Positions 35,393 to 44,866 of a DNA stretch of 64,000 nt are shown here, in pieces; positions within the stretch are counted from its first letter, which is position 1; the number at the start of each line of letters is the position of its first letter. Made by a program: the position numbers and the translations under genes. A model generated the notes under the pieces. The model ran no database searches. It saw only the letters and a list, made by a program, of their open reading frames with translations, and had not been told where the DNA came from. The DNA comes from Miltoncostaea marina (GTDB taxonomy: Bacteria; Actinomycetota; Thermoleophilia; Miltoncostaeales; Miltoncostaeaceae): NCBI RefSeq assembly GCF_018141525.1, contig NZ_CP064655.1:2512501-2576500 (forward strand). The letters run 5' to 3'.

Positions 35393-36906
35393 CAGCCGCG
35401 CAGGAACAGGTGGTAGGCCGGGTTGCCGGTCTCGTCGCGGTACGGGTACCCGAGGGTGGCGAGGAAGGCGCGGAAGTCGTCCATGTCGGCGGGCGGCACC
35501 TGGATGCCCACCAGCACGTGCCCGTAGCCGGCGCCCTCGTAGCGGTAGTGGAACAGCGACACGTTCCACGCCGGGCTCAGCGCGGAGAGGAACCGCAGCA
35601 GCGCACCCGGGCGCTCGGGGAACTCGAACCGGTACAGCAGCTCGTCGCGCGCGCGGGCCGACCGCCCGCCGATCGTGTGGCGCAGGTGCTGCTTGGCGAG
35701 CTCGTCGTCGGTCAGGTCGAGCGTGGGGAAGCCCTGGCCGCGCAGGCGTTCCGCCATGCGGGTGGCGTCGTCGCGGCCGCTGATCTGCAGGCCCACGAAC
35801 AGGTGGGCGCTGCGGCCATCGGCCATGCGGTAGTTGAACTCGGTCACCGAGTGGCCGCCGAGGTTGGCGCAGAAGCGCAGGAAGGCGCCGCGCTCCTCGG
35901 GCACGGTGACGGCGAACACCGCCTCGCGCGCCTCGCCCACCTGGGCCCGCTCGGCCACCACGCGCAGGCGGTCGAAGTTCATGTTGGCGCCGCCGGTCAC
36001 GGCGATCAGCGCGCCCGGCCCGTCACCCGCCCACGCCTTCAGGCCGGCCACCGGCAGGGCGCCGGCCGGCTCGAGCACGCTGCGGGTGTCGGCGTAGACG
36101 TCCTTGATCGCGGCGCACACGGCGTCGATGTCCACGCGCACCATCGCGTCGACGTGCTCGCGGCACAGCCGGAACGTCTCCTCGCCCACCCGCCTGACCG
36201 CGGTGCCGTCCGAGAACAGGCCCACGTCGCCGAGCGTGACCCGCTCGCCGGCCTCCAGCGACCGGGCCATTGCGTCCGAGTCCTCGGTCTGCACGCCCAC
36301 GACCCGCACCTCGGGGCGCAGCGCCTTCACGTAGGCGGCGACGCCGCCCGCGAGCCCGCCGCCGCCCACCGCCACGAAGATCGCGTCGATCGGGCCGGGG
36401 TGCTGGCGCAGGATCTCCATCGCGATCGTGCCCTGCCCGGCGATCACGTCCGGGTCGTCGAAGGGGTGCACGAAGGCCAGGCCGCGCTCCGCGGCGAGCG
36501 CGTCGGCGTGCTGCTGGGCGTCCGAGTACGAGTCGCCCACCTGCACCACCTCCGCGTGCCGGCCCCCGAAGGCGCGCACCGCGTCGACCTTCACCGCCGG
36601 CGTGGTGACCGGCATCACGATGACCGCGGGGCAGCCCAGGCGCGCCGCCGCCAGCGCCACGCCCTGCGCGTGGTTGCCGGCCGACGCGGTCACCACCCCG
36701 CGGGCGCGGGCGGCGGCGCCGAGGTTGGCCATGTGGTTGTAGGCGCCGCGCAGCTTGAACGAGAACACCGGCTGGGCGTCCTCGCGCTTCAGCAGCACCC
36801 GGCGTCCCAGGCGCGCCGACAGGCCCGGCGCCTCGCTGAGCTCGGTCTCGCGCGCCACCTCGTAGACGCGGGCGGTGAGGATGCGCCGCAGGTAGTCGGG
36901 CCCCAT
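35392..36906 (-). CDS. ilvA: Threonine ammonia-lyase, biosynthetic, with two ACT-like domains
   Basis: The 504-residue PLP fold-type II enzyme has the lysine in VFSFKLRGAYNH (Lys51), SAGNHAQGVA and the glycine loop VGGGGLAGG. The C-terminal ~180 residues hold two ACT-like repeats (VPEERGAFLRFCANLGG; FPERPGALLRFLSALSP), the feedback-inhibition module of the long biosynthetic form. It deaminates threonine to 2-oxobutanoate for isoleucine synthesis. The start ATG 36906 lies back to back with the EamA transporter gene. Confidence 0.93.
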   Translation of the reverse strand: MGPDYLRRILTARVYEVARETELSEAPGLSARLGRRVLLKREDAQPVFSFKLRGAYNHMANLGAAARARGVVTASAGNHAQGVALAAARLGCPAVIVMPVTTPAVKVDAVRAFGGRHAEVVQVGDSYSDAQQHADALAAERGLAFVHPFDDPDVIAGQGTIAMEILRQHPGPIDAIFVAVGGGGLAGGVAAYVKALRPEVRVVGVQTEDSDAMARSLEAGERVTLGDVGLFSDGTAVRRVGEETFRLCREHVDAMVRVDIDAVCAAIKDVYADTRSVLEPAGALPVAGLKAWAGDGPGALIAVTGGANMNFDRLRVVAERAQVGEAREAVFAVTVPEERGAFLRFCANLGGHSVTEFNYRMADGRSAHLFVGLQISGRDDATRMAERLRGQGFPTLDLTDDELAKQHLRHTIGGRSARARDELLYRFEFPERPGALLRFLSALSPAWNVSLFHYRYEGAGYGHVLVGIQVPPADMDDFRAFLATLGYPYRDETGNPAYHLFLRG

Positions 36907-36967
36907 GGGCGGAGTATGGCGGCCTCGGGCATCATCGCCGGGTGCCGCCGCCCCCGCCCACCGCGTG

Positions 36968-37942
36968 ATGGCCGGGGTCGCCCTCGGGGCCGCCGCCGGC
37001 GCGCTCTGGGCGCTCACCTTCATCGCGCCGGAGCTCGTGGAGCCATGGGGCCCGCTGGAGCTCACCGCCGCCCGGTACCTGGTGTTCGGCCTCTGCTCGG
37101 CGGCCGGCCTCGCCCTGCTGCGCTTCAACCCGCTGCGCCGGCTGGGCCCCGCCGACTGGGGCCGGGTCTGCCTGCTGGGGCTGCTCGCCAACGTCCTCTA
37201 CTACCTGGCCGCCGGCCAGGCGATCCAGATGACCGGCCCCACGCCGGTGGCGCTCGTGGTGGGCACGCTGCCGGTGGGCGTCGCCGTGGCCGCCAACCTG
37301 CGCCGGCGCGCGGTGGCCTGGCGCCGGCTGCTGCCGCCGCTCGCCGTGATCTCGGCCGGCCTCGCCGTGGTGACGCTCGGCACGCCCGACGCGCAGGCCG
37401 CCGACGCGGGCGCCGCCGCGGCCGGCGTCGGCGTCGCGCTGGCCGTGGTCGGCCTCGTCTCGTGGCTGGCCTACGCGGTGCTGAACGCGGGGTGGCTCAC
37501 CGGGCGCGACGACATGACGCCGCTCGTGTGGACCTGCCTCACCGGCGTCGGCACGCTGGTCGTGCTGGTCCCGGTCGTGACGGTGGCGCTCGCCGTGCGC
37601 CCCGGCCTGGCGTCGGCCCCCGAGGGCGCCTCGGCGGCGGGGCTCGTCGCCTGGGGCCTCACGCTCGGGCTCGCCGCCAGCTACGTCGCGACCTGGTTGT
37701 GGAACGGCGCCGGCACCCGCCTGCCGGCCGCGCTGCTCGGCTACGTGATCGTCTCCGAGACGCTGTTCGCGATGGCCTACGACTGCGTCGTCGCGGCGCG
37801 CCCGCCGTCGCCGGCCGAGGGCGTCGCCGCCGTGCTGATCCTGGGCGGGGTGGCCTGGGGCCTCGCGGCGGCCGGGGCCCGCGCTCGCGGGCCGGCGCCG
37901 GCCCGCGCGGCGGACCCCGCGCCTGGCAGGCTGCGCGCGTGA
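36968..37942 (+). CDS. EamA/DMT-family transporter
   Basis: The 324-residue protein has about ten hydrophobic helices in two EamA repeats (first GALWALTFIAPELV, second ASYVATWLWNGAGTRLPAAL), the layout of drug/metabolite exporters such as RhtA or YdcZ-like permeases. It sits in the inner membrane. The first helix starts right after ATG 36968; an ATG at 36905 in frame would add 21 residues but overlaps the ilvA start. Its stop overlaps the next GTG (GTGA), so it is coupled to the FAD monooxygenase. The substrate is unknown. Confidence 0.83.
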   Translation: MAGVALGAAAGALWALTFIAPELVEPWGPLELTAARYLVFGLCSAAGLALLRFNPLRRLGPADWGRVCLLGLLANVLYYLAAGQAIQMTGPTPVALVVGTLPVGVAVAANLRRRAVAWRRLLPPLAVISAGLAVVTLGTPDAQAADAGAAAAGVGVALAVVGLVSWLAYAVLNAGWLTGRDDMTPLVWTCLTGVGTLVVLVPVVTVALAVRPGLASAPEGASAAGLVAWGLTLGLAASYVATWLWNGAGTRLPAALLGYVIVSETLFAMAYDCVVAARPPSPAEGVAAVLILGGVAWGLAAAGARARGPAPARAADPAPGRLRA

Positions 37943-38961
37943 TCCGCACCGTGATCGTCGGCGGGGGGATGGTGGGCCTCACGCTGGCGCGGCTGCTCCG
38001 CGCGCGCGGCCAGGACCCGCTCGTGCTGGAGCGGGGGCCGGCGGGCGCGTACCAGCCGCGTGGGTTCATGCTCGGCTACCAGGGCTTCGACGCGTTCGAG
38101 GAGCTCGGCCTGCTGGCGCGCATGCGGGCCGCGGGCCGCGACGTCGGCAAGGGCCCCGACGGCCGGCCGGTCGGCATCGCGGTCGACGTGGGCGAGGTCA
38201 TGCGGGCCCTCGCGGAGGGCGTGCCGGTCGCCTACGGGCGCTCGGTCGTGGCGCTGCTCCGCGAGGGCGACCGGGTCACGGGCGTCGTCACCGAGGGGCC
38301 CGGCGGCCGCGCGGCGATCGGGGCCGACATCGTGGTGGCGTGCGACGGGCGCGCCTCGCCGGTGCGGGCGATGGCGGGCCTCGAGGCCGAGGTGCACCCG
38401 CTCGACGACGCGTACCTCACCTACCTGAGCGACGTCCCGACCCGGCAGCTCTTCGGCTTCCGCTACATGAGCGACGGCGGGATGATCACGATGCTCGGGT
38501 GGCCGCAGGGCGGCACGGCGTCCCGGCGCATCGACAGGGTCGGCCGCGAGGCCGCGACCGCGCCCGACCTCGAGCGCTTCCGCGCCGGGTTCATCGAGCT
38601 GCTGCCCGAGGCCGAGGAGGTGGTGCGGCGCATCCGCTCCTGGGACGAGGTGCGCTACGTGGAGCCGGCGCTGCTGCGCTGCCCGCGCTGGTGGACGCCC
38701 GGGGTGGTGGTGATCGGCGACTCGGCCCACGTCTTCGGGCCCGACACCGGCGTGGGCGCCGGGATCGGCCTGCAGGACGCCCACGCGCTGGCCGAGGCGA
38801 TCGCGCGGGAGGCCGACGCCGACGCCGCCTGCGAGCGCTACGTCACCTGGCGCGAGCCCGCGGTGCGCCCGTACGAGCGTCTCGACCCCGGCTGGAGCCG
38901 CATCGGGCCCGTCGCCGCGCCGCCCGGCCGGCCCGCCGCCGAGGTCTGGCCGCCGCGCTGA
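37939..38961 (+). CDS. FAD-dependent monooxygenase (PHBH-fold)
   Basis: The 340-residue protein has a dinucleotide-binding GGGMVGLTLARLLRARG at the N-terminus, the middle DG-type motif VACDGRASPVR, and the FAD-ribityl motif IGDSAHVFGPDTGVGAGIG near residue 258. This is the group A flavin hydroxylase architecture. It is coupled to the upstream transporter by GTGA, hinting at modification and export of one small molecule, which is inference. The substrate is unknown. A 20-bp self-complementary hairpin follows. Confidence 0.84.
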   Translation: MIRTVIVGGGMVGLTLARLLRARGQDPLVLERGPAGAYQPRGFMLGYQGFDAFEELGLLARMRAAGRDVGKGPDGRPVGIAVDVGEVMRALAEGVPVAYGRSVVALLREGDRVTGVVTEGPGGRAAIGADIVVACDGRASPVRAMAGLEAEVHPLDDAYLTYLSDVPTRQLFGFRYMSDGGMITMLGWPQGGTASRRIDRVGREAATAPDLERFRAGFIELLPEAEEVVRRIRSWDEVRYVEPALLRCPRWWTPGVVVIGDSAHVFGPDTGVGAGIGLQDAHALAEAIAREADADAACERYVTWREPAVRPYERLDPGWSRIGPVAAPPGRPAAEVWPPR

Positions 38962-38976
38962 GCCCGGCGCCCCGGG

Positions 38977-38996
38977 GGCCGGCCGCGCGGCCGGCC
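38977..38996. terminator. Bidirectional hairpin
   Basis: A fully self-complementary 20-mer with arms GGCCGGCCGC and GCGGCCGGCC lies between two converging genes. Confidence 0.5.
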
Positions 38997-38997
38997 G

Positions 38998-39375
38998 TCA
39001 GTCGACGATCTTCCAGAAGGAGTCCTTGCGGCTGATCCGGCCGTCCGCGAACTCGAACAGGTCGCACCCGCGCACCTCGATCCGTTCGCCCGAGCGCGCC
39101 GTGCCGCGGATCGTCCACTCCGAGACGCCGCGGTCGCCGCAGACCCAGTGGCGGTCGTCGCCGTAGCGGACGTCCGGGATCCCCTCCAGGCGCGAGCGGA
39201 TCCCCTCCCGCACCTGGTCCCGGCCCTCCAGCCGCCGTCCGCCCGGCGCCGGCCCGCGCGGCATCTCGAACACGCAGTCGTCGGCGAAGAACGCCATGAT
39301 CGCGTCGAGGTCGTGGGCGTTGAAGGCGTCGAGGAAGGCGCGGAGCATCGCGCGATCCACCCGCTCGCCGGACAT
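38998..39375 (-). CDS. SnoaL-like (NTF2-fold) protein
   Basis: The 125-residue protein begins MLRAFLDAFNAHDLDAIMAF after a short leader and has CVFEMPRGPAPGGRRLEGRD, VREGIRSRLEGIPDVRY, and ends DLFEFADGRISRKDSFWKIV: the cone-shaped NTF2/SnoaL fold. These proteins are ketosteroid-isomerase-like enzymes or ligand carriers. It lies between two flavin monooxygenase genes facing different ways and may share their pathway, but this rests on proximity. Confidence 0.82.
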   Translation of the reverse strand: MSGERVDRAMLRAFLDAFNAHDLDAIMAFFADDCVFEMPRGPAPGGRRLEGRDQVREGIRSRLEGIPDVRYGDDRHWVCGDRGVSEWTIRGTARSGERIEVRGCDLFEFADGRISRKDSFWKIVD

Positions 39376-39424
39376 GCCAGCCTCCTCGTCGGGCCCTGAG
39401 CTTCGCGCAGCGGGCGGGCTGGCC

Positions 39425-40939
39425 TCAACCCGGGCGGGGCGACGCGGGCGCGGGCGCGCCGCACCAGGTGCCGAGCGCCTCGCGCAGCCCTTCGTCCGAG
39501 CCCTCGCCCACCCAGGCGACGTGGCCGTCCGGGCGCACCAGCACGGCGCCTGGCGCGACCACCTCGCCGAGCGCCGGCAGCTCCCACCGGCCGTCGTACC
39601 GAGCCTCCACCAGCCGCACCCGCCCGGCCCACGGCCCGACGCCCGGCGCCCCGGCCCGTCCCAGGTCGATCAGCACCGGCCGAGCCTCGTGCAGCAGCGA
39701 CAGCGCGCGCACCGGGCCGTCGCCGGTCTCCAGCTCGAGGTCGGGCATGCGCCGCCCCAGCAGCGGGTGGCCCTCGCCGAGGTCGTAGCGGAGGTCCAGC
39801 CCGGACATCCGCGCGCCGAACCGCCGGCGCGGCTCGTCCATGGCCAGCAGCTCGGCCACCGTCGCGCGCAGGGCCTCCAGCCGCGCGTCGCCCGGGCGGA
39901 TGAGCGCAATCTGGGCCATCGTGTCGCGCAGCGCGCGGGCGGCGACCGGGTGGCGTTCGGCGTGGTACGTGTCGAGCAGGGCGTCCGGCGACCAGCCGCG
40001 CACCACCTGCGCCAGCTTCCAGCCCAGGTTGACCGCGTCCTGCACGCCGATGTTGAGGCCCTGCCCGCCCACCGGCGAGTGCACGTGCGCCGCGTCGCCG
40101 GCCAGCAGCACCCTCCCCGCCCGGTAGGCGGCCGCCTGGCGGGTGGCGTCGGTGAAGCGCGAGATCCAGGTGGGGCTGTGGATGCCGTAGTCGGTGCCGT
40201 ACGCGGCCACGAGCGCCCGGCGCACGTCGTCGAGGGTCGGCTCCCCCGACCGCACCTCCGGCTCGGTCAGCATCACCTTCACGGGCCCCTCCTCGGCGAG
40301 AACGACCTCGCCGTCGCGCACCTCGTACTCGAGCCGGCCGATCGCCTGCACGCCGTTCGCGTCGTGGCGCACGCCGATCTCCGGCCGCTCGGCCATCTCC
40401 GCCTCGGCGATCAGCGAGCTGGTCGTCGCCTCCCACCCGGGGAAGTCGATGCCGGCGAGGCGGCGCACGCGGCTCCGGCCCCCGTCGCAGCCGACCAGGT
40501 ACCGCGCCCGCAGCGGCCCGCCCTCCGACAGCTCGACGTCCACGCCGGCGTCGTCCTGGGCGAAGCCGGTCACCTCGCGGCCGCGCAGGACCGGCACGCC
40601 GAGCTCGCCGATCCAGCCGGCCAGGATGCGCTCGATGTGGTTCTGCCACAGGCCCAGCCCGTGGTTGCGGCGGGCCGGGAGGTCGTCGATGTCGAGCCGG
40701 TTGTGGCCGAAGCCCGCCACCTGGGCGACCTGGCCCTCCGCGAGGAAGCGCTCCGCGATGCCGCGCTGGTCGAACACCTCAATGGTGCGCGCCTGCAGTC
40801 CGCCCGCGCGCGAGCCGGGCAGCTCCGGGCTCGCGCGCCGCTCCACCACGACCACGTCGACCCCGGCCAGCGCCAGCTCCCCGGCCAGCATCGTGCCGGT
40901 CGGCCCCCCTCCCGCGATCACCACGGCGTGCTCCGTCAT
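39425..40939 (-). CDS. FAD-dependent aromatic monooxygenase (PheA/TfdB, rifampicin monooxygenase-like)
   Basis: The 504-residue protein has GGGPTGTMLAGELALAG at the N-terminus, VGCDGGRSRVRRLAGI in the middle, and AGDAAHVHSPVGGQGLNIG, the long C-terminal FAD motif of phenol and antibiotic hydroxylases. A C-terminal thioredoxin-like domain (about 390-504, ending with GHVAWVGEG) fits the same family. The substrate is probably an aromatic compound. It is divergent from the MalT-like LuxR regulator, with a 17-bp palindrome between them; CATAAT on the minus strand is a plausible -10. Confidence 0.88.
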   Translation of the reverse strand: MTEHAVVIAGGGPTGTMLAGELALAGVDVVVVERRASPELPGSRAGGLQARTIEVFDQRGIAERFLAEGQVAQVAGFGHNRLDIDDLPARRNHGLGLWQNHIERILAGWIGELGVPVLRGREVTGFAQDDAGVDVELSEGGPLRARYLVGCDGGRSRVRRLAGIDFPGWEATTSSLIAEAEMAERPEIGVRHDANGVQAIGRLEYEVRDGEVVLAEEGPVKVMLTEPEVRSGEPTLDDVRRALVAAYGTDYGIHSPTWISRFTDATRQAAAYRAGRVLLAGDAAHVHSPVGGQGLNIGVQDAVNLGWKLAQVVRGWSPDALLDTYHAERHPVAARALRDTMAQIALIRPGDARLEALRATVAELLAMDEPRRRFGARMSGLDLRYDLGEGHPLLGRRMPDLELETGDGPVRALSLLHEARPVLIDLGRAGAPGVGPWAGRVRLVEARYDGRWELPALGEVVAPGAVLVRPDGHVAWVGEGSDEGLREALGTWCGAPAPASPRPG

Positions 40940-40993
40940 CCGCCCCCCTCCGTCCGCTCGCCTGTGCGGCGGGCGATTATGCGGCAGCCCCCC

Positions 40994-41010
40994 GGGCTTG
41001 CGGCAAGCCC
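40994..41010. promoter_or_regulatory. 17-bp palindrome between monooxygenase and LuxR genes
   Basis: GGGCTTGC-G-GCAAGCCC has perfect 8-bp arms around one central base, in the 149-bp divergent gap. It is a candidate operator for the adjacent LuxR-type regulator. Confidence 0.5.
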
Positions 41011-41088
41011 CCCCATGGGTCGTAATGTGAGGGTGGCGGGAGGGGCGGCGCGTTGCCGCCGCGCGCCGCGCCGTGGTGAGCTGGCGCG

Positions 41089-43743
41089 GTGGACGCCCCC
41101 GCGACGCCCCTCCTGCGCACCAAGCTGCGCGCGCCGGCGCCGCGCCCCGGCGCCGTGGCCCGGCCGCGCCTGGCGGCCCGCGTCGCGGGTGACGACGCGG
41201 CCGCGCTCACCCTCGTGTCGGCGCCCGCCGGCTTCGGCAAGACCACCCTGGTCGCCGACGCCCTCGCCGGGCGCCCCGGCGTGGCCTGGCTGTCGCTCGA
41301 CCCCCGCGACGACGACCCGGCCACGTTCTGGCGCTACGTGGTCGCGGCCCTCGAGACCGTCCGGCCTGGCGCCGGCGACGGCGCCCGCGCGCTGCTCGAC
41401 TCCTCGCGCCCGTCGTCCGAGGTGCTCGTGGCGAGCCTGCTCAACGCGCTCGACGCGCCCGGCGACGAGGTCGTGCTGGTGCTCGACGACTACCACACCG
41501 TCGCCTCGCCGGAGATCCACGACGCGGTCGGCATGCTCGTCGAGCGCCGCCCCCCGGGCGTGCGCCTGGTGATCACGACCCGGGCCGACCCGCCGCTGCC
41601 GCTCGCGGCCCTGCGCGCCCGCGGCGCGCTCGCCGAGCTGCGGGCGTCGGACCTGCGCTTCACCGCCGACGAGGCGGCCGCCTACCTCACCGGCACGATG
41701 GGCCTGGCGCTGGGCGCCGGCGACGTCGCGGCCCTCGGCGAGCGCACCGAGGGCTGGATCGCGGCGCTGCAGCTGGCCGCGCTGTCGATGCGGGGCCGCG
41801 ACGACCCCTCCGCCTTCGTCGCCGACTTCGCGGGCGACGACCGCTTCGTGCTCGACTACCTGGCCGGCGAGGTGCTGGAGCGCCAGCCGGACGACGTCCG
41901 CGGCTTCCTGCTGCGCACCTCGATCCTGGCCCGGCTCACGGGCCCGCTCTGCGACGCGGTGACCGGTGGCGGAGGCGGCGCCGCGATGCTCGCGCGCCTG
42001 GAGCGGGCGAACCTGTTCCTCGTGCCGCTCGATGACCGCCGCCGCTGGTACCGCTACCACCACCTGTTCGCCGACGTGCTCCAGGTGCGGCTGCTCGACG
42101 AGCTGCCCGGCGAGGTGGCGGCGCTGCACCGGCGGGCCGGCGCGTGGGCCGAGGCCGCCGGCGACCTGCCGGAGGCGATCCGCCACGCCCTGGCCGCGGG
42201 CGACGCCGGGCGGGCGGCCGCCCTGGTGGAGCGCGCCGCGCCCGCGATGCGCCGGGCGCGGCGGGAGGCGACGCTGGGTCGGTGGATCGACGCCCTGCCG
42301 GCGGAGCTGCTGCGGACGCGGCCGGTGCTGGCGACCGCGCTCGTCGGCACCCGCATGGCCACCGGGCGCTTCGACGGGGTCGCGGCGCTGCTCGACGCGG
42401 TCGAGCAGCGCCTCGCCGGCCCCCCGGAGGCGCTGGTCGCCGACGACGAGGAGGAGCTCCGGCTGCTGCCGGCGCAGGTCGCGATCTTCCGCGCCGCGCT
42501 GGCCCTGGTGGCCGGCGAGGGCGCCGCCACCCTCGGGCACGCGGCCCGGGCGCTCGAGCTGGCGGGGCCCGCCGACCACCTGCCGCGCGGCAGCGCGGCC
42601 GCGCTCGCCGGGCTGGCGCACTGGGCGGCGGGCGACCTGGTGCCGGCCCACGAGCGCTACGCCGAGGCGATCGGCCACCTCGAGCGGGCCGGGCACGTCT
42701 CGGACGCGCTCGGCTGCTCGCTCGCGCTGGCGGACATCCAGACGGCGCAGGGGCGCCTCGGCGCCGCCCTCGCGACCCTCGAGGCCGGCCTGGCCATGGC
42801 CGCGCCGCACGGCGCGATCCGGGGGGTCGCCGACATGCACACCGGGATCGCCGAGGTGCTCGTGGCGCGGGGCGACCCGGCCGGCGCGGCGGGCCGCCTC
42901 ACGGCGGCCGAGGCGCTCGGCGAGCACGCCGGCCTGCCCCAGCATCCGTACCGCTCGCGCGTGGCGGCGGCGCGGCTGCGCGAGCTGGAGGGCGACCACG
43001 CCGCGGCGCTCGCCCTGCTGGAGGAGGCCGGGCGCCGCTTCGACACCGACTTCTCGCCGGTCGTGCGGCCGGTGCCGGCGATCGCCGCCCGGGTGCGGCT
43101 GCGGGCCGGCGACCTCGCGGGCGCCGCGCGCTGGGCCCGAGAGCGCGGCCTGGGCACGGACGAGGAGCCGGCCGACGCGACCGAGTACGAGCGCGTCACG
43201 CTCGCCCGCCTGCTGGTGCGCCGCGGCGACGAGGGCGCCCTCCCGCTCGTCGCCCGCCTGCTGGCCGCCGCGGAGCGGGGCGGCCGCGAGGGGACGGTCG
43301 TGGAGCTGCTCGCGCTGCGGGCGCTCGCCGAGCTGGCCGGCGGCGACGAGCGCGCGGCGCGCGCGTCGCTCGAGGAGGCACTCGTGCGCGCCGAGCCCGA
43401 GGGCTGGGCGCGCCCCATCCTGGACGCGGGGCCGGGCGTGGCGGACATCCTGCGCGCGATCGCCGCCGCCGGACGGGCACGCGAGCCCGCCCGGCGCGTG
43501 CTCGCCGCCCTCACCGCCGAGGACCGGCGCCCGCCGGCGGCCGCCGGTCCCGCCGAGGGCCTCAGCGAGCGCGAGCGCGAGGTGCTGCGGCTGCTCGGCA
43601 GCGACCTGAGCGGGCCCGACATCGCGCGCGAGCTGGTGGTGTCGCTGAACACGCTGCGCACCCACACGAAGCACATCTACGCCAAGCTCGGCGTCACCAG
43701 CCGGCGCGCCGCGGTGCGGCGCGCGGCCGAGCTCGACCTGTAG
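41089..43743 (+). CDS. MalT/LAL-type LuxR transcriptional activator
   Basis: The 884-residue protein has an N-terminal STAND-type ATPase (SAPAGFGKTTL Walker A at 45-53; VLVLDDYHTV Walker B), a long helical TPR-like middle (about 330-800) and a C-terminal LuxR helix-turn-helix (LSEREREVLRLLGSDLSGPD, then LNTLRTHTKHIYAKLG). Such regulators oligomerise with ATP and an inducer. GTG 41089 is the only start matching the N-terminal PLLRTKLRAP segment usual in this family. It probably activates the divergent monooxygenase; the palindrome at 40994 may be its site. Confidence 0.9.
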   Translation: MDAPATPLLRTKLRAPAPRPGAVARPRLAARVAGDDAAALTLVSAPAGFGKTTLVADALAGRPGVAWLSLDPRDDDPATFWRYVVAALETVRPGAGDGARALLDSSRPSSEVLVASLLNALDAPGDEVVLVLDDYHTVASPEIHDAVGMLVERRPPGVRLVITTRADPPLPLAALRARGALAELRASDLRFTADEAAAYLTGTMGLALGAGDVAALGERTEGWIAALQLAALSMRGRDDPSAFVADFAGDDRFVLDYLAGEVLERQPDDVRGFLLRTSILARLTGPLCDAVTGGGGGAAMLARLERANLFLVPLDDRRRWYRYHHLFADVLQVRLLDELPGEVAALHRRAGAWAEAAGDLPEAIRHALAAGDAGRAAALVERAAPAMRRARREATLGRWIDALPAELLRTRPVLATALVGTRMATGRFDGVAALLDAVEQRLAGPPEALVADDEEELRLLPAQVAIFRAALALVAGEGAATLGHAARALELAGPADHLPRGSAAALAGLAHWAAGDLVPAHERYAEAIGHLERAGHVSDALGCSLALADIQTAQGRLGAALATLEAGLAMAAPHGAIRGVADMHTGIAEVLVARGDPAGAAGRLTAAEALGEHAGLPQHPYRSRVAAARLRELEGDHAAALALLEEAGRRFDTDFSPVVRPVPAIAARVRLRAGDLAGAARWARERGLGTDEEPADATEYERVTLARLLVRRGDEGALPLVARLLAAAERGGREGTVVELLALRALAELAGGDERAARASLEEALVRAEPEGWARPILDAGPGVADILRAIAAAGRAREPARRVLAALTAEDRRPPAAAGPAEGLSEREREVLRLLGSDLSGPDIARELVVSLNTLRTHTKHIYAKLGVTSRRAAVRRAAELDL

Positions 43744-43800
43744 CGGCGCGCCGGGGACCGCCCCGGGGCGTCGCGGGGCGCCGCGGATCACCACGCAGGA

Positions 43801-43851
43801 TCACCAGGTGATGTGACGCGGGCTCACCAGGTCGGCCCCTACGGTCGTCCC
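43801..43851 (+). promoter_or_regulatory. Candidate leaderless promoter with TCACC-A-GGTGA palindrome
   Basis: An 11-bp palindrome at 43801-43811 lies upstream of TACGGT (43840-43845), a -10-like box exactly 6 nt before ATG 43852. A clear -35 is not seen. Another CTCACCAGG at 43823-43831 repeats half of the palindrome. Confidence 0.45.
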
Positions 43852-44091
43852 ATGGCCGCCGCCGACCACCGCCCGCACTACGAGATCCGCGTCGCCGGGC
43901 GCCTGCCCGACCGCTGGGCGGCGTGGTTCGACGGCCTCAGCGTGTCCGCCGAGGCCGACGGCACCACCGCCATCCGCGGCCCGGTGGCCGACCAGGCCGC
44001 CCTGCACGGCCTGCTCGACCGCGTGCGCGACCTCGGCCTGCCGCTCGTCGCGCTCACCCCCATCCCCGATCCCAGGAGGACCCCACGATGA
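43852..44091 (+). CDS. Small conserved protein preceding DUF4386 genes
   Basis: The 79-residue protein reads HYEIRVAGRLPDRWAAWFDG, then GTTAIRGPVADQAALHGLLD and RVRDLGLPLVALTPI. It is a small alpha/beta protein that I recognise as often standing before DUF4386 or transporter genes in actinobacteria; its function is unknown. ATG 43852 is chosen over ATG 43813 because of the -10 box 6 nt upstream. Its stop overlaps the DUF4386 start (ATGA). Confidence 0.7.
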   Translation: MAAADHRPHYEIRVAGRLPDRWAAWFDGLSVSAEADGTTAIRGPVADQAALHGLLDRVRDLGLPLVALTPIPDPRRTPR

Positions 44092-44843
44092 CCGCCGTCG
44101 TCGCCCGCATCCGCGCCATGACGCCCCTGCGCAGGACCGCCCTCGTCGCGGGCCTGCTCTACCTGGTCACCTTCGCCGCCTCGATCCCGGCCCTCGCCCT
44201 CTACGACGGCGTGCTCAACGACCCCGCCTTCGTCCACGGCGCCGGCAGCGAGGACGCCGTCGCCTGGGGCGCGGCGCTCGAAATCATCCTCGGCGTCGCG
44301 TGCGTCGGCACCGCCGTGGTGCTCTACCCCGTCCTGCGCCGCTGGAGCCGCGCCCTCGCCCTCGGCTTCGTCGCCGCGCGCACCCTCGAGGCCGCGATGA
44401 TCTTCGCCGGCGTCCTCAGCCTGCTGTCGGTGCTGACCCTCCGCCAGGACGCGACGGCCGGCGCCGACGCCGCCGCGCTCGACACCAGCGCCCAGGCGCT
44501 CGTCGCCCTGCACGACTGGAGCTTCCTGCTCGGCCCCGGCCTCATGGCCGTCGTCAACGCCCTCTGCTTCGGCACGATCATGTACCGCTCGGGCCTGGTG
44601 CCGCGCATCATCCCGGCCGTCGGGCTGGTCGGCGCCCCGATCCTGCTGGCCTCCGGCGCCGCGACCCTGTTCGGCCTCTACGACCAGGTGTCGGCCCCGG
44701 CGATGCTCGCCGCCCTGCCGATCGCCGCCTGGGAGCTCTCCGTCGGCGTCTGGATGATCGTGAAGGGCTTCCGCGACATCGCCCCCGCGCAGGCCGCCGC
44801 CGAGCCCGCGCCGGCCCCGTCGCTGCAGGGCGCCGCCGCCTGA
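44088..44843 (+). CDS. DUF4386 membrane protein
   Basis: The 251-residue protein has six hydrophobic helices, with the DUF4386 opening TPLRRTALVAGLLYLVTFAA and later LYPVLRRWSRALALGFVAAR. CAGGAGGACC precedes ATG 44088. The family is predicted integral membrane with no known activity. It is coupled to the small upstream protein by ATGA and ended by a strong hairpin. Confidence 0.82.
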   Translation: MTAVVARIRAMTPLRRTALVAGLLYLVTFAASIPALALYDGVLNDPAFVHGAGSEDAVAWGAALEIILGVACVGTAVVLYPVLRRWSRALALGFVAARTLEAAMIFAGVLSLLSVLTLRQDATAGADAAALDTSAQALVALHDWSFLLGPGLMAVVNALCFGTIMYRSGLVPRIIPAVGLVGAPILLASGAATLFGLYDQVSAPAMLAALPIAAWELSVGVWMIVKGFRDIAPAQAAAEPAPAPSLQGAAA

Positions 44844-44866
44844 CCACCGGCGCCGCCGGCGGGACC

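Noticed and set aside
43801-43851. ATG 43813 as start of the small protein gene
   Set aside because: It lies upstream of the -10-like box at 43840 and inside the palindrome region, so it would not be on the predicted transcript.
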